Positions 9,015 to 18,197 of a DNA stretch of 64,000 bases are shown piece after piece. The position numbers were made by a program, and so were the translations under genes. The notes below the pieces were generated by a model that worked only from the letters and a program-made list of their open reading frames with translations, made no database searches and was not told the origin of the DNA. The stretch is from Salinicola rhizosphaerae (GTDB lineage Bacteria; Pseudomonadota; Gammaproteobacteria; Pseudomonadales; Halomonadaceae): the NCBI RefSeq assembly GCF_014652715.1, contig NZ_BMZI01000005.1, positions 97,551 through 161,550 of the forward strand. The letters run 5' to 3'. How positions within the stretch are numbered: the stretch's first letter is position 1; every line of letters starts with the position of its first letter.

Positions 9015-9938
9015 TCAGCCCTCCCCCAGCGTGCGACGAAAGCGGCGCTCGACCCATCGGCTGTAACTCATCACGATCACCACGTTGAGGACCAGCAGCA
9101 CGATCGAAATCGACGCACCCAAGGGCCAGTTCATGGTGCTGAGGTACTCGTCGTAGACACTAGTGGCAACGACCTTCAACCGCCGTCCGCCGATGATCGA
9201 GGGCGTGGCGAAATAGCTAGCGGTCAACGCGAAGATAATCAGACTGCCGGAAAGCACACCGGGCAGCACCTGCGGAAAGATAACCCGACGCAGCACGGTA
9301 AAAGGCTTGGCCCCCAATGACAGGGCAGCATCACCGGTGCTGAGATCGACCTTGCGCAGCGATGCCCAGACCGAAATCACCATAAACGGTACCAGCACGT
9401 GCACCATGGCGATCACTACGCCGGTCTGGGTGTACATCAGACTGAAGCCACGCGTTCCCGCCAGACCCAGCGCCTGCATGAATTGGCTGAGCAGTCCGTT
9501 GCCACCTATCAGCAATACCCAACCCAGCGTGCGCACGACGACCGAGATCAGCAGTGGTCCCAGCGTTATCAGGAGGCATATCGAGCGCCATGGTCGGCGC
9601 ATGCGGTAGATGATGTAAGCCTCGGGCGCACCGAGCACTACGCAGCAGAGTGTGGTGATCAAACTGATCTCGTAGGTGCGCAGAAATATCTCGTGGAAAT
9701 AGCCATCGAACAGCACATCGGTATAGTTCGACAGGGTCAGCGTCTCGCTGATGCCGGCGGTGTAGTCGAAGGTGTAAAAGGAGAGCACCAGCGTCATCAG
9801 TAGAGGCATGCCCAACAGCACCAGGAAGAAGACCGCCGCCGGGCCAGTCAGCCAGAATGGTATCCAGGCAAGCGAACGCGACCTGACACTGGGCCTGGAC
9901 CGCCCAGCCATACGAGATTCCAGGGTCATCTCGCTCAT
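9015..9938 (-). CDS. ABC transporter permease, PotB-like
   Basis: This 307-residue permease is the partner of the PotC-like protein. It has a hydrophobic N-terminal helix after a basic cytoplasmic start, and the conserved EAA loop reads DAALSLGAKPFTVLRRVIFP. ATG 9936-9938 overlaps the ATPase stop as ATGA. Its order in the operon (ATPase, PotB, PotC) matches polyamine/opine importers. A longer in-frame start at 10001 would lie inside the ATPase gene and lacks support. Confidence 0.9.
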   Translation of the reverse strand: MSEMTLESRMAGRSRPSVRSRSLAWIPFWLTGPAAVFFLVLLGMPLLMTLVLSFYTFDYTAGISETLTLSNYTDVLFDGYFHEIFLRTYEISLITTLCCVVLGAPEAYIIYRMRRPWRSICLLITLGPLLISVVVRTLGWVLLIGGNGLLSQFMQALGLAGTRGFSLMYTQTGVVIAMVHVLVPFMVISVWASLRKVDLSTGDAALSLGAKPFTVLRRVIFPQVLPGVLSGSLIIFALTASYFATPSIIGGRRLKVVATSVYDEYLSTMNWPLGASISIVLLVLNVVIVMSYSRWVERRFRRTLGEG

Positions 9939-11017
9939 GACATGCCCCCGGCCGCGGGTGTTGGAGACTCTCGTAACAAGCGTACCGAATCGGGCGTCCA
10001 ACGCACGCCGACCTCGTCGCCGATATCGAACCCGGCCGGACCACAGTTAGGACAGTTCGCCAACAACAAGCCGACCGATGTTTCGATCTGGTAAAGCCAG
10101 TGGTCGCCGGCGAATTGGCGCGTCTTCACGCGACCGTCCACAAGCCCCTGCTGCCATGGGGTCATTTCCACGCGCTCAGGACGAATCGAAACCCGCACCG
10201 GTCCGTCTTCCATCATGCCGATGCCGGCGAGTTCAAACCGCTGGCGTCCCATTTCGAAACAGGGGAGTCCTGCGTCATTAGAAGCCATGCGCCCGTCGAG
10301 CAGGTTGGTTTTGCCAACGAAGGTGGAAACGAAGATGTCGGCGGGCTCTTCGTAGGCGCGGAACGGTTCTGCGATCTGCTTGACACACCCTTGGTCCATT
10401 ACCACGACGCGATCGCTCATCGACAGCGCCTCGCCCTGGTCATGAGTCACCATCAGCGTGGTAGTACCAACGTTACGCTGGATGTTGCGCAGCTCCAGTT
10501 GCATATCCTCACGCAACTTGGCATCGAGATTGGACAGCGGCTCATCAAGTAGCAGCAGTGGCGGCTCGATCACCAGCGCTCGGGCCAGCGCCACGCGCTG
10601 ACGCTGGCCTCCCGAAAGCTCGCGGGGATAGCGGTCATTCAGATGGTCAAGTCTCACCAGTTCGAGCACCTGACGGATACGCCGGGTTCGTTCGTGGGCG
10701 GCGATTTTGCGCATCTCGAGGCCAAAGCCGACGTTCTCGCTGATGGTCATGTGGGGGAACAGCGCATAGCTCTGGAAAACGATGCCAAAGCCTCGAGCAT
10801 TGGGCGCCAGGTCGGTCATGTCTCGACCGTCCATGACAAGTCGCCCAGCGGTCGGCGTCACGAAACCGGCAATCATCTGCAGTGTTGTGGTCTTGCCGCA
10901 GCCCGAAGGGCCCAGCAGAGAAACGAATTCGCCCTGCTCTATGGAGAGATCCAGCCCTTTCACCGCGGCCGTATCTCCGTAATGCTTGGTCAAGGATTCG
11001 AGTGTCAGGAAACTCAT
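9935..11017 (-). CDS. ABC transporter ATP-binding protein, PotA-like
   Basis: This 360-residue cytoplasmic ATPase energises the importer. It has Walker A GPSGCGKTT at residues 36-44, Q-loop FQSYALFPH, signature LSGGQRQR, Walker B LLLLDEP, and a switch His in VTHDQGEALS. The C-terminal TOBE-type domain is typical of PotA/FbpC ATPases. ATG 11015-11017 is preferred over an in-frame TTG at 11023. The gene follows the binding protein by about 100 bases and overlaps the first permease by 4 bases. Confidence 0.92.
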   Translation of the reverse strand: MSFLTLESLTKHYGDTAAVKGLDLSIEQGEFVSLLGPSGCGKTTTLQMIAGFVTPTAGRLVMDGRDMTDLAPNARGFGIVFQSYALFPHMTISENVGFGLEMRKIAAHERTRRIRQVLELVRLDHLNDRYPRELSGGQRQRVALARALVIEPPLLLLDEPLSNLDAKLREDMQLELRNIQRNVGTTTLMVTHDQGEALSMSDRVVVMDQGCVKQIAEPFRAYEEPADIFVSTFVGKTNLLDGRMASNDAGLPCFEMGRQRFELAGIGMMEDGPVRVSIRPERVEMTPWQQGLVDGRVKTRQFAGDHWLYQIETSVGLLLANCPNCGPAGFDIGDEVGVRWTPDSVRLLRESPTPAAGGMS

Positions 11018-11114
11018 GATCAATCACTCCCGGGCAACGCTTCCATGGCGAAAGCGTTACCCCCATGAAGGGTTACCGTTGAGGGTGGTGTAACGTATGA
11101 GAGCGGAGTCGGAA

Positions 11115-12149
11115 TCAGCGCTCGATACGCCGGTTCCAGAGATTGGTCCATTCCTGACGATTTTGATTGACCGTGTCCCAGTCCAGCGTCACGAGATTGG
11201 AGACACGGTCACCGTAGGGCACCTTGTCAGCCAGATCAGCCGGCAGCTCGACATGCCTGTTGGTGGGGCCATTGCCGCGCTTACGCGCCAAAAGCTCTTG
11301 CACATCGGGAGTCAACAAATAATCGATGAACGCCTGAGCCAAATCGGCGTGTTGTGTTCCTTTAACCAGGCAGGCGCCCTGGACCAAGGCAACCGCGCCC
11401 TCTTTGGGATAGACGAACTCGATGGGAAATCCGGTGTCCGCGAGTGACTGCACACGCCCACTGCCCCAGACCGACATCACGATTTCATGGTTCTGATAGA
11501 GTTCCGATGTCTTGCCGGGAGATGGCGTGAACGAGAGCACATTGGGAGCGATATCACGTTCGAAGGCCTCAAAGCCCGGTTCGATATTTTTTTCTCCACC
11601 GCCGTTCATGCGTGCCATCATTACCAGCGCATAGAGGCCGTAGCTGTTGCTGATCGATGGGACGTTGATAGCGCCAGCAAAGCGTTCGTCGCGCAGGTCA
11701 TCCCAAGAGTCGGGCGCGTCCCAGCCTTCCTCCTGGAAGACTGCCTTGTTGTAGGCCAGACCACCGGCAATGATGCCTACCCCCGTCGCCTTGTCATCGG
11801 GGAAACGCGCAAAATCGTAAAGATCATCAAGATTGGGATCCTGGGTCTGGGATTGACACAGCCCGTAGTTGATCGCTTGGTAGGTAGGTCCGTCATCCAT
11901 GATGGCGACGTCCATCTGCTGATCGTTGCGCTGCGCCTGCAACTTGGCCAAGGTATCGGTCGAGTTTCCGGCAACGTAGGCGATGTTAACGTCATGCGCC
12001 TTCTCGAAGGCGGGAATGATGCTATCGCGAAAAATGCTTTCGTAGGAACCGCCGTAGGCGCCCAAATACAGCGTCGGCCGCTCCTGCGCCTGCACGGTAG
12101 CCGTCGCGGTCATGGCGATCAATGCGGATACCCATAGCTTGCGTTGCAT
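11115..12149 (-). CDS. ABC transporter substrate-binding protein, PotD/F-like
   Basis: This 344-residue periplasmic binding protein has a clear Sec signal peptide (MQRKLWVSALIAMTATATVQA, cleavage before QERP). Extracellular solute-binding family 1 features include LYLGAYGGSYE just after the signal and YNKAVFQEEGW mid-protein. The start ATG 12147-12149 has GGAG 7 bases upstream; an in-frame extension to 12215 is ignored because it would bury the signal peptide. As the receptor of the ABC importer it sets substrate choice. Similar proteins bind polyamines, spermidine-like amines or opines; which applies here is not visible. Confidence 0.9.
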   Translation of the reverse strand: MQRKLWVSALIAMTATATVQAQERPTLYLGAYGGSYESIFRDSIIPAFEKAHDVNIAYVAGNSTDTLAKLQAQRNDQQMDVAIMDDGPTYQAINYGLCQSQTQDPNLDDLYDFARFPDDKATGVGIIAGGLAYNKAVFQEEGWDAPDSWDDLRDERFAGAINVPSISNSYGLYALVMMARMNGGGEKNIEPGFEAFERDIAPNVLSFTPSPGKTSELYQNHEIVMSVWGSGRVQSLADTGFPIEFVYPKEGAVALVQGACLVKGTQHADLAQAFIDYLLTPDVQELLARKRGNGPTNRHVELPADLADKVPYGDRVSNLVTLDWDTVNQNRQEWTNLWNRRIER

Positions 12150-12305
12150 ACTCTTGCTCCATTGTTGTTGTGGGGAGTTGTCGTGAAGAGTTGTCGTTTC
12201 AATTGACTGAACCAATGACCCACTGATCGGTGAGGCTTCCCTCGACGCTATCGATGTTTATCCATCAGGCCCAATACCATTTATGCGGTAGGCCATTCGC
12301 CAATG

Positions 12306-13229
12306 TTATGTCCCGTCAAAAATCAGCGATTTATCGTGACCGACCCGTTCGAGCAGCGCCTTGTGCACCTCCTTGATGAATTCGGTGGCCAATCGCGAGG
12401 CTGGGCGAAACGCTGGCAGCAGAGCGCTATAGCGAAATAGAATCGCTGGCGCGAAGTCACGGATCTCAAGGCCGCGTGCCTGGTAGCTCATGGCCGTTGC
12501 CGGCTCGATCAACGAGATCCCAGCCCCTGCCAACACCATCTCACAGGCCACCGACGACAGCTGCGTCTCCAGGCGCAAATCGCGACGGATACCGGCGCTA
12601 GCAAAAATACGATCTATCTCAGGGCGAACATCGAGAAACTGTCCGACCGAGATGAACGGCTGATCGACGAGGTCCTCTACGCGAACGACCGAGCAGGCCG
12701 TCAATGGATGGTTTTTCGGCATCACCAGCTTGAGCGGAGCCTCCGCCATCGGGAGCTCCTCAACGCTTGGATCATCAAGGCTCAGCCCGATAAATCCGAC
12801 GTCACACTGCTGAGTGGAGACCCACTCGACAACTCGTTTTGAGCTATGCGCCTGGAGTGAAATGGAGATCGACGGGTAGCGCAGGGAAAAACGTTGAACG
12901 ATAGCGGGCAACAACGCTATGGAAAGCGCTGGCATCGCCGAGATGAATAACCGGCCGGAGCGGAATTCGCGGATGTCGCGTGCGGTTTCCGTAATACGCT
13001 CAAGGCCCAAGAAGGAGCGCTCGACTTCCTCGTAGAAAGCCAGTGCTTCGGGAGTCGGTACCAATCGCCCCTTTTGACGCAGAAACAGCTCGAAGCCGAT
13101 GTAATACTCAAGGTCGGCGATCAGGCGACTGACGGCGGGTTGGGAGACGTAAAGCACCTGCGCCGCGCGCGTGACTGTCTTGTGGATCATCACCGCACGG
13201 AAGGCTTCGATTTGCCTGAGATTGAGCAT
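12306..13229 (-). CDS. LysR-family transcriptional regulator
   Basis: This 307-residue LysR-type regulator has an N-terminal winged helix-turn-helix (MLNLRQIEAFRAVMIHKTVT, then AAQVLYVSQPAVSRLIADLE) and a C-terminal periplasmic-binding-like effector domain. The start at ATG 13227-13229 gives the standard family N-terminus; an in-frame extension to 13265 is unlikely. It lies upstream of and in the same direction as the ABC transporter/dehydrogenase genes, with a 156-base gap before the binding protein that may hold its operator. It probably senses the imported compound. Confidence 0.9.
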   Translation of the reverse strand: MLNLRQIEAFRAVMIHKTVTRAAQVLYVSQPAVSRLIADLEYYIGFELFLRQKGRLVPTPEALAFYEEVERSFLGLERITETARDIREFRSGRLFISAMPALSIALLPAIVQRFSLRYPSISISLQAHSSKRVVEWVSTQQCDVGFIGLSLDDPSVEELPMAEAPLKLVMPKNHPLTACSVVRVEDLVDQPFISVGQFLDVRPEIDRIFASAGIRRDLRLETQLSSVACEMVLAGAGISLIEPATAMSYQARGLEIRDFAPAILFRYSALLPAFRPASRLATEFIKEVHKALLERVGHDKSLIFDGT

Positions 13230-13304
13230 TGTTGTTGTGCCATATCGTGAAAGCGGACATAGCACTTTAGGCGTTGGTGCGGGCCGGGCAAAGGACGGCC
13301 TCGG

Positions 13305-14615
13305 TTAGAATTGGCTCATCACCGCCAGTCTTCTGCCTGCCATCGAGTAGAGCAGGTAAAGCCCCAGCAGCATGCCCATCACCGCCAGCGCGCCGACGTA
13401 GATCGCCGGCGACATCGGATACCAGCGCATCAGCGTGGTGACGATGATCGGGGTGAAGCCACCGAACAGCGCGTAGGCCACGTTGTAGGAGAACGAGAGG
13501 CCGCTGAAGCGCACGGCCGGCGGGAACGCCTTGACCGCAATGACCGGGATGGCACCGGTGATGCCGACGGCGAAACCGGCCAGGGCGTAGAGCGGCATCA
13601 GTTGCTGAGGATGCGTGCCGACCACGCTCATCATGAGCCAGTAGCTGACGCCCAGGAGCGCGCTCCAGCCGATCAGCGTCGCACCGCTGCCGAAGCGATC
13701 GGCACACCAGCCCGCCAGGACACAGCCGACAATCAGGCAGAGGATCGCGACGACGTTGGCCAGCGACGCATCCAGGCCGCTGTACTGCGCGGCCAGCAAC
13801 GGCGGTGTCATCAACATCACCACGATGATGGCCGCGGTCAGAATCCAGCTCACCGCTCCGGCCACCAGAACGCCACCAAGATGGTCGCGCAGCACCGTCT
13901 TGACCGGCAGCTCGGCTGCCAGTGCGCGGCGCTCGCGCAGTTCGGCAAACACTGGCGTCTCGTGCAACCAGCGCCGCAGGTAGACCGCGATCAGGCCGAA
14001 GGCGCCACCGATCAGAAACGGGATTCGCCAGGCGCCTTCGGCCAGCGCCGGCGTCGAGAAGTGAGCCTTCATCGCCGCCGACACCAGCGACCCGATGAGG
14101 ATACCGGCCGCCAGCCCGGCAGAGAGCGTGCCACAGGCGAGCCCGACATGTCGTCGAGGCACATGCTCGGAGACGAAAACCCACGCGCCCGGCACCTCGC
14201 CGCCGACGGCGGCGCCCTGCAGCATCCGCAGGCACACCAGGACGAGTGGCGCCAGATAGCCGATGTCGGCATAGGTCGGCAAGCAACCGATCGCCAGCGT
14301 CGGCAACGCCATCAACAGAATCGATAGCGTGAACATGCGCTTGCGTCCGAGCAGATCGCCGAAGTGCGCCATCAGCACGCCACCCAGCGGCCGAACCAGG
14401 TAGCCGGCCGCAAAAATGCCGAACGTCTGAATCTGACGCAGCCACTCCGGCATCTCCGGCGGGAAGAAGAGCTGGCCGATCACGGTAGCGAAGTAGACGA
14501 AGATGATGAAGTCGTAGAACTCCAGCGCACCGCCCAGCGCAGAGAGCGAGAGGACCTTGACGTCACCGCGAGAGAGCGGCCGCCGGTCGGGCTCGGGAGA
14601 GGGTGTCGGGGGCAT
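13305..14615 (-). CDS. MFS transporter, MHS (metabolite:H+ symporter) family, copy 1
   Basis: This is a 436-residue transporter with about 12 transmembrane helices. The LGGALEFYDFIIFVYFATVI opening helix, the HFGDLLGRKRMF loop and the RMLQGAAVGGEVPGAWVF region are hallmarks of the metabolite:H+ symporter branch (ShiA, ProP, KgtP relatives). ATG 14613-14615 is preceded by AGGAAAT. It is closely similar in sequence and order to the next gene upstream (14688-15995), indicating tandem duplication. The substrate could be an organic acid or a compatible solute. Confidence 0.88.
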   Translation of the reverse strand: MPPTPSPEPDRRPLSRGDVKVLSLSALGGALEFYDFIIFVYFATVIGQLFFPPEMPEWLRQIQTFGIFAAGYLVRPLGGVLMAHFGDLLGRKRMFTLSILLMALPTLAIGCLPTYADIGYLAPLVLVCLRMLQGAAVGGEVPGAWVFVSEHVPRRHVGLACGTLSAGLAAGILIGSLVSAAMKAHFSTPALAEGAWRIPFLIGGAFGLIAVYLRRWLHETPVFAELRERRALAAELPVKTVLRDHLGGVLVAGAVSWILTAAIIVVMLMTPPLLAAQYSGLDASLANVVAILCLIVGCVLAGWCADRFGSGATLIGWSALLGVSYWLMMSVVGTHPQQLMPLYALAGFAVGITGAIPVIAVKAFPPAVRFSGLSFSYNVAYALFGGFTPIIVTTLMRWYPMSPAIYVGALAVMGMLLGLYLLYSMAGRRLAVMSQF

Positions 14616-14633
14616 GTCGGATTTCCTGCAGAG

Positions 14634-14658
14634 CCAACCGGTGAGACTCACCGGTTGG
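14634..14658. repeat. perfect 12-bp inverted repeat between the two MFS genes
   Basis: The arms CCAACCGGTGAG and CTCACCGGTTGG are perfect complements separated by one base; as RNA they would form a stem of about 10 bp with a 5-base loop. The element sits in the 72-base gap between the paralogous transporter genes and just ahead of the ribosome site of the downstream copy. No T-run follows on the minus strand, so it is not a standard terminator. It may be an mRNA processing or stabilising hairpin, or a protein-binding site. Confidence 0.7.
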
Positions 14659-14687
14659 CGGGACGGGCGTGCCGTCGAATGAATCGT

Positions 14688-15995
14688 TCAGTGTTGCATC
14701 ACGGCGAGCCGCTGACCGCTAGGCGCGCGCAGCAGGAACACCCCGATCACCACGCCCAGCAGCGCAAGTGCCGCAATGTAGTAAGCCGGTGCCACCGGAT
14801 GTGTCGCGACCAGCGTCGAGACGACGATCGGCGTGAAGCCACCGAAGATCGCGTAGGCCACGTTGTAGGAGAACGACAGCCCGGAAAAGCGTACGGCAGC
14901 CGGAAACGACTTCACCGCGATTGTCGGTACCACGCCGACAATCCCCACCCCGAAACCGGAGAGACAGTAGAGCGCCATCAGTTGATCGGGGCTTTCCGGT
15001 ACCACGTGCATCATCAACCAGTAGCCGATGCCCAGGATCAGGCTCCACACGATGATGGTGATGCCACTGCCCAGCTTGTCACAGCTATAACCGGACACGA
15101 CACAACCGATCACGACGCAGACGATGGCCCAGACGTTGGCGAATGAAGCATCGATCCCATACTGACTCTGCAATAGGCTCGGCGTCATCAGCAGCACGAC
15201 GACCACGGCGCCGGTCAGAATCCAGGTCACTGCCATCGACAGCACCACGCTGTCCAGATGCCGACTCAATACCCGCTTGACCGGTAGCCCGTCGGAGAGC
15301 GCTTTCTTGGCACGCATCTCGGCGAAAACCGGCGTCTCCTCGAGATAGCGTCGCAAGTAGACCGCAAGGAAACCGAATACGCCGCCGATCAAGAACGGTA
15401 CGCGCCAGCCGTAGGCCACCATCTCATCGGCGGTATAGTAGGACTTGAGAAATGCCGAGATGATCGAGCCGATCAGGATACCCGCGACCAGACCCGATGC
15501 CAGCGTGCCGCAGGCGAGCCCGACATGCTTGCGCGAGACGTGCTCGGTAACGAAAACCCAGGCTCCCGGTACCTCGCCACCGACCGCCGCGCCTTGCAGG
15601 ATACGCATCAGCACCAGCAATAACGGCGCCGCATAGCCGATCGTCGCATAGGTCGGCAGGCAGCCAATCAGTAATGTCGGCACCGACATCAGGAAGATCG
15701 ACAGCGTAAACATCCGCTTGCGGCCGAGCAGATCGCCGAAGTGCGCCATGATGATGCCGCCTAGCGGTCTGGCCAGATAACCCGCCGCGAAAATGCCATA
15801 GGTCTGCACCATGCGCAGCCACTCCGGCATATCCGGCGGGAAGAAGAGCTGGCCGATGACGGTCGCGAAGTAGACGAAGATGATGAAATCGTAGAACTCC
15901 AGCGCACCGCCGAGGGCGGAGAGAGAGAGTATCTTGGTGTCGCCGCGTGATAGCGGACGCGACGGAGCCGCATCGTACTGAGGTGCGTTTGCCAT
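14688..15995 (-). CDS. MFS transporter, MHS (metabolite:H+ symporter) family, copy 2
   Basis: This 435-residue transporter is a paralogue of the gene just downstream. Both share the FYDFIIFVYFATVIGQLFFP segment and nearly the same loop 2-3 motif. The start ATG 15993-15995 (MANAPQYD) is chosen over an in-frame start at 16079 because homology with copy 1 begins near residue 12 from here. It is the first gene of a two-gene minus-strand unit. The transport substrate is not identifiable from sequence alone. Confidence 0.88.
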   Translation of the reverse strand: MANAPQYDAAPSRPLSRGDTKILSLSALGGALEFYDFIIFVYFATVIGQLFFPPDMPEWLRMVQTYGIFAAGYLARPLGGIIMAHFGDLLGRKRMFTLSIFLMSVPTLLIGCLPTYATIGYAAPLLLVLMRILQGAAVGGEVPGAWVFVTEHVSRKHVGLACGTLASGLVAGILIGSIISAFLKSYYTADEMVAYGWRVPFLIGGVFGFLAVYLRRYLEETPVFAEMRAKKALSDGLPVKRVLSRHLDSVVLSMAVTWILTGAVVVVLLMTPSLLQSQYGIDASFANVWAIVCVVIGCVVSGYSCDKLGSGITIIVWSLILGIGYWLMMHVVPESPDQLMALYCLSGFGVGIVGVVPTIAVKSFPAAVRFSGLSFSYNVAYAIFGGFTPIVVSTLVATHPVAPAYYIAALALLGVVIGVFLLRAPSGQRLAVMQH

Positions 15996-16308
15996 AGCCC
16001 TGTTCTTTTTTCTGATGTTGCTGTGTCCAGTGTTCCCCTGCCTCGTTGACGGTGCGACTGCGAGAGTCAGCCCTGCCATAAGGGGGCGAATACCTTATCA
16101 GACTTTATGGATAGCGTCATTTCGGTTTTGTCAAGTCAAGCACGACGTTACAGCGTCAAAGGTCCAGGAGCATGGGCGTGGAGCAGGAGCATCGGCCAGG
16201 CAACAGGGCAGCCGAGAGGAAAAAGCGGCGCCCCGAACGACGAAACCGGCCGCTGGGGCCGGTTTCGGGCTGCTCGCTGGCCTTAAGCGGCAGCGATCTC
16301 TACGGGGT
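15996..16308. other. intergenic region between MFS copy 2 and osmC
   Basis: This 313-base stretch contains no convincing coding sequence. It should hold the promoter of the MFS pair near 16000-16120, where the base composition is less GC-rich (TTATCAGACTTTATGG around 16095-16110), and a hairpin near 16241-16267 that could end osmC transcription. I see nothing else. Confidence 0.5.
16241..16267 (-). terminator. possible hairpin terminator after osmC
   Basis: An 11-bp perfect stem (CGAAACCGGCC with GGCCGGTTTCG) closes a 5-base loop 42 bases beyond the osmC stop. On the minus strand it is followed only after about 15 bases by a short T-run (CTTTTTCC), so its efficiency as an intrinsic terminator is doubtful. 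Confidence 0.45.
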
Positions 16309-16740
16309 TCAGCTCTCGAGCTTGGCGTCGAGCGAGATCTTGGCATTGAGCAACTTAGAGATCGGGCAACCTTCCTTGGCCTTCTGCGCGGCGCTATCGA
16401 AGGTCGCCTGATCCGCGCCCGGGATCTTGGCCACGGTCTTGAGCTGCACTTCGGTGATGGTGAAACCGCTGTCGTCCTGTTCCATGATGACCGTAGCGTC
16501 AGTCTTGATGCTGTCGGGCTCGATGCCCTCCTCGCCCAGCATCATCGACAGCGCCATGGAGAAGCAGCTCGCGTGCGCCGAAGCGATCAGCTCTTCCGGG
16601 TTGGTGCCCGGCTCGCCTTCGAAGCGCGTGTTGAATCCGTAGGGATTCTCCTTGAGCGCGCCACTCTGGGTCGAGACGACACCCTTGCCCTTCTTCAGGC
16701 TGCCTTTCCACTCGGCGGAACCGGATTTCTTGATCGTCAT
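16309..16740 (-). CDS. osmC: OsmC family peroxiredoxin
   Basis: This 143-residue cytoplasmic thiol peroxidase reduces organic hydroperoxides. The two redox cysteines fall at Cys59 (SAHASCFSMAL) and Cys125 (EGCPISKLL), the spacing seen in E. coli OsmC. An AAGGAG ribosome site lies 7 bases before ATG 16738-16740. Together with the thiol peroxidase gene 130 bases upstream on the same strand it makes a small peroxide-defence pair. Confidence 0.93.
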   Translation of the reverse strand: MTIKKSGSAEWKGSLKKGKGVVSTQSGALKENPYGFNTRFEGEPGTNPEELIASAHASCFSMALSMMLGEEGIEPDSIKTDATVIMEQDDSGFTITEVQLKTVAKIPGADQATFDSAAQKAKEGCPISKLLNAKISLDAKLES

Positions 16741-16872
16741 CGTCAACTCCTTCTGTGCTGATGCGATAGTCCTGCGCGGCGGTGTCGAAACAGTGGCCAC
16801 GCAGATGGGGAACCGATCCTCTCGGAGACGGGACAACGAGAGTGTAGACCATGATGACCTGCCGTCACTGGC

Positions 16873-17376
16873 TTAGCCGGTCAGCGCCGCTGTAGCCGAC
16901 TCGTAGTCGGGTTCGTTCTTGATCTCGCTGACCAGCTCGGCGTGAAGGATGCGATCGTTTTCATCGGCGACGATGACCGCTCGTGCGCAGAGCCCGGCCA
17001 TCGAGCCGCTGTCCAGTGCCACGCCGTACCGCTCGCGGAACTCGGGATGGCGAAAGCAGGAGAGCGTGACCACCTTATCGAGCCCTTCCGCCCCGCAGAA
17101 TCGCGACTGTGCAAATGGCAAATCGGCAGAGACGATCAGCACCGCAGTGTTATCGAGTTCGCTGGCGTATTCATTGAACTTGCGCGTCGACATGGCACAG
17201 GTCTTGGTATCGACGCTCGGAATGATGTTGAGCACCTTGCGCTTGCCGGCGAAATCGGCGGTCCCGACCTCTTCCAGCGCATCGTTGGTCAGCGTGAATG
17301 ACGGTAGCGATTCACCGACTTGCGGGAAGCGTCCACCCACCTCCACGGCGACGCCGCCTCGGGTTACGGTCTGCAT
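16873..17376 (-). CDS. tpx: thiol peroxidase
   Basis: This is a 167-residue atypical 2-Cys peroxiredoxin. The peroxidatic Cys60 sits in [15 protein letters not shown] and the resolving Cys94 in [11 protein letters not shown], as in E. coli Tpx. The start ATG 17374-17376 ([11 protein letters not shown]) has AGGAG 8 bases upstream; a longer frame to 17448 lacks family similarity. It uses thioredoxin to reduce hydroperoxides, and the fit to the family is full length. Confidence 0.95.
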   Translation of the reverse strand: MQTVTRGGVAVEVGGRFPQVGESLPSFTLTNDALEEVGTADFAGKRKVLNIIPSVDTKTCAMSTRKFNEYASELDNTAVLIVSADLPFAQSRFCGAEGLDKVVTLSCFRHPEFRERYGVALDSGSMAGLCARAVIVADENDRILHAELVSEIKNEPDYESATAALTG

Positions 17377-17454
17377 CGATTGGCTCCTGTTGAGAATGCG
17401 CTTTGCCCAGCATAGTCGATGGCGCTCATACCGCCTCGCCCCTCGCATCCAGTG

Positions 17455-17976
17455 TCAGCCCCTCGCATCAAGAATGCGCCGCGCCAGACTCAACGCCGGC
17501 GAATCTGGCTCGCGCAGCAGATCGATGTTGCGCGCCGGAATGCCCTCGGGGTCATCGTGGTGTCGAAGCGCGCGTTCGAGCGATGCTTCCCGCAGCAGAT
17601 GCAGGGTCGGAAACGGTGCCCGGTTGGTGAAATTGGCCGGGTCATCACGCTCGGCGCCGTCGAAGACGTAGTCGGGATGGAAACTCGCCAGCTGATAGAT
17701 CCCCTCGTAACCCAGCGAATCGAGCAGCGCTTCGGCAAGCGACAGCAGCTCCAGATAGTCGTCGAAATCCTCGAGCCCTCGGGGAAAGATCAGCAGCGTC
17801 GTCTCGATCTCGGGCGTCGAGTCCAGCCGCTGACATTCGGCGACCAGCGCCTCGAGCATTGCTTCCATCGCATCGCCCGCCGAGACGGCATAGCGGATCG
17901 CCCTGCGCCGAAACTCGCGCCCGGCGAACGGGCAGATATCGTGGCCGACCACGAAGGTCTGCAGCCATGTCTGCAT
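17455..17976 (-). CDS. DUF1415 domain-containing protein
   Basis: This is a conserved protein of unknown function. The family motifs are visible: a WLxxFVVGHDICPFAG segment near the N-terminus and a FHPDYVFDG segment in the C-terminal half. The coordinates use ATG 17974-17976, the only in-frame ATG near the conserved region, giving 173 residues. However, family similarity (DPVEAMQTW) appears to begin several residues earlier, so the true start may be a non-ATG codon near 18040 next to a GGAG, or a TTG at 18151-18153. It lies 78 bases upstream of tpx on the same strand. Confidence 0.75.
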   Translation of the reverse strand: MQTWLQTFVVGHDICPFAGREFRRRAIRYAVSAGDAMEAMLEALVAECQRLDSTPEIETTLLIFPRGLEDFDDYLELLSLAEALLDSLGYEGIYQLASFHPDYVFDGAERDDPANFTNRAPFPTLHLLREASLERALRHHDDPEGIPARNIDLLREPDSPALSLARRILDARG

Positions 17977-18197
17977 GGCCTCGACCGGGTCATTGTCGAT
18001 ACCCGTATTCGGGGAATTATCCAGAGTCGTCTTGATGAGCAGGCTCCATTGATGACAGGAAGGGACGGCAGCCCAGGTTTGCGAACATCGCAGGTGACTA
18101 CCAAAGTAAGTAAGACCGAGGGTAACTACGACGAAAGCACGTACTACAGGCAAGCATCAGCATACCACTGCCCCCTTCAGTCACGAGGATCATCGCG

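Noticed and set aside
13311-14327. 338-codon plus-strand frame opposite MFS copy 1
   Set aside because: The composition is Arg/His/Asp-rich without any domain; the minus strand has unmistakable MFS motifs.
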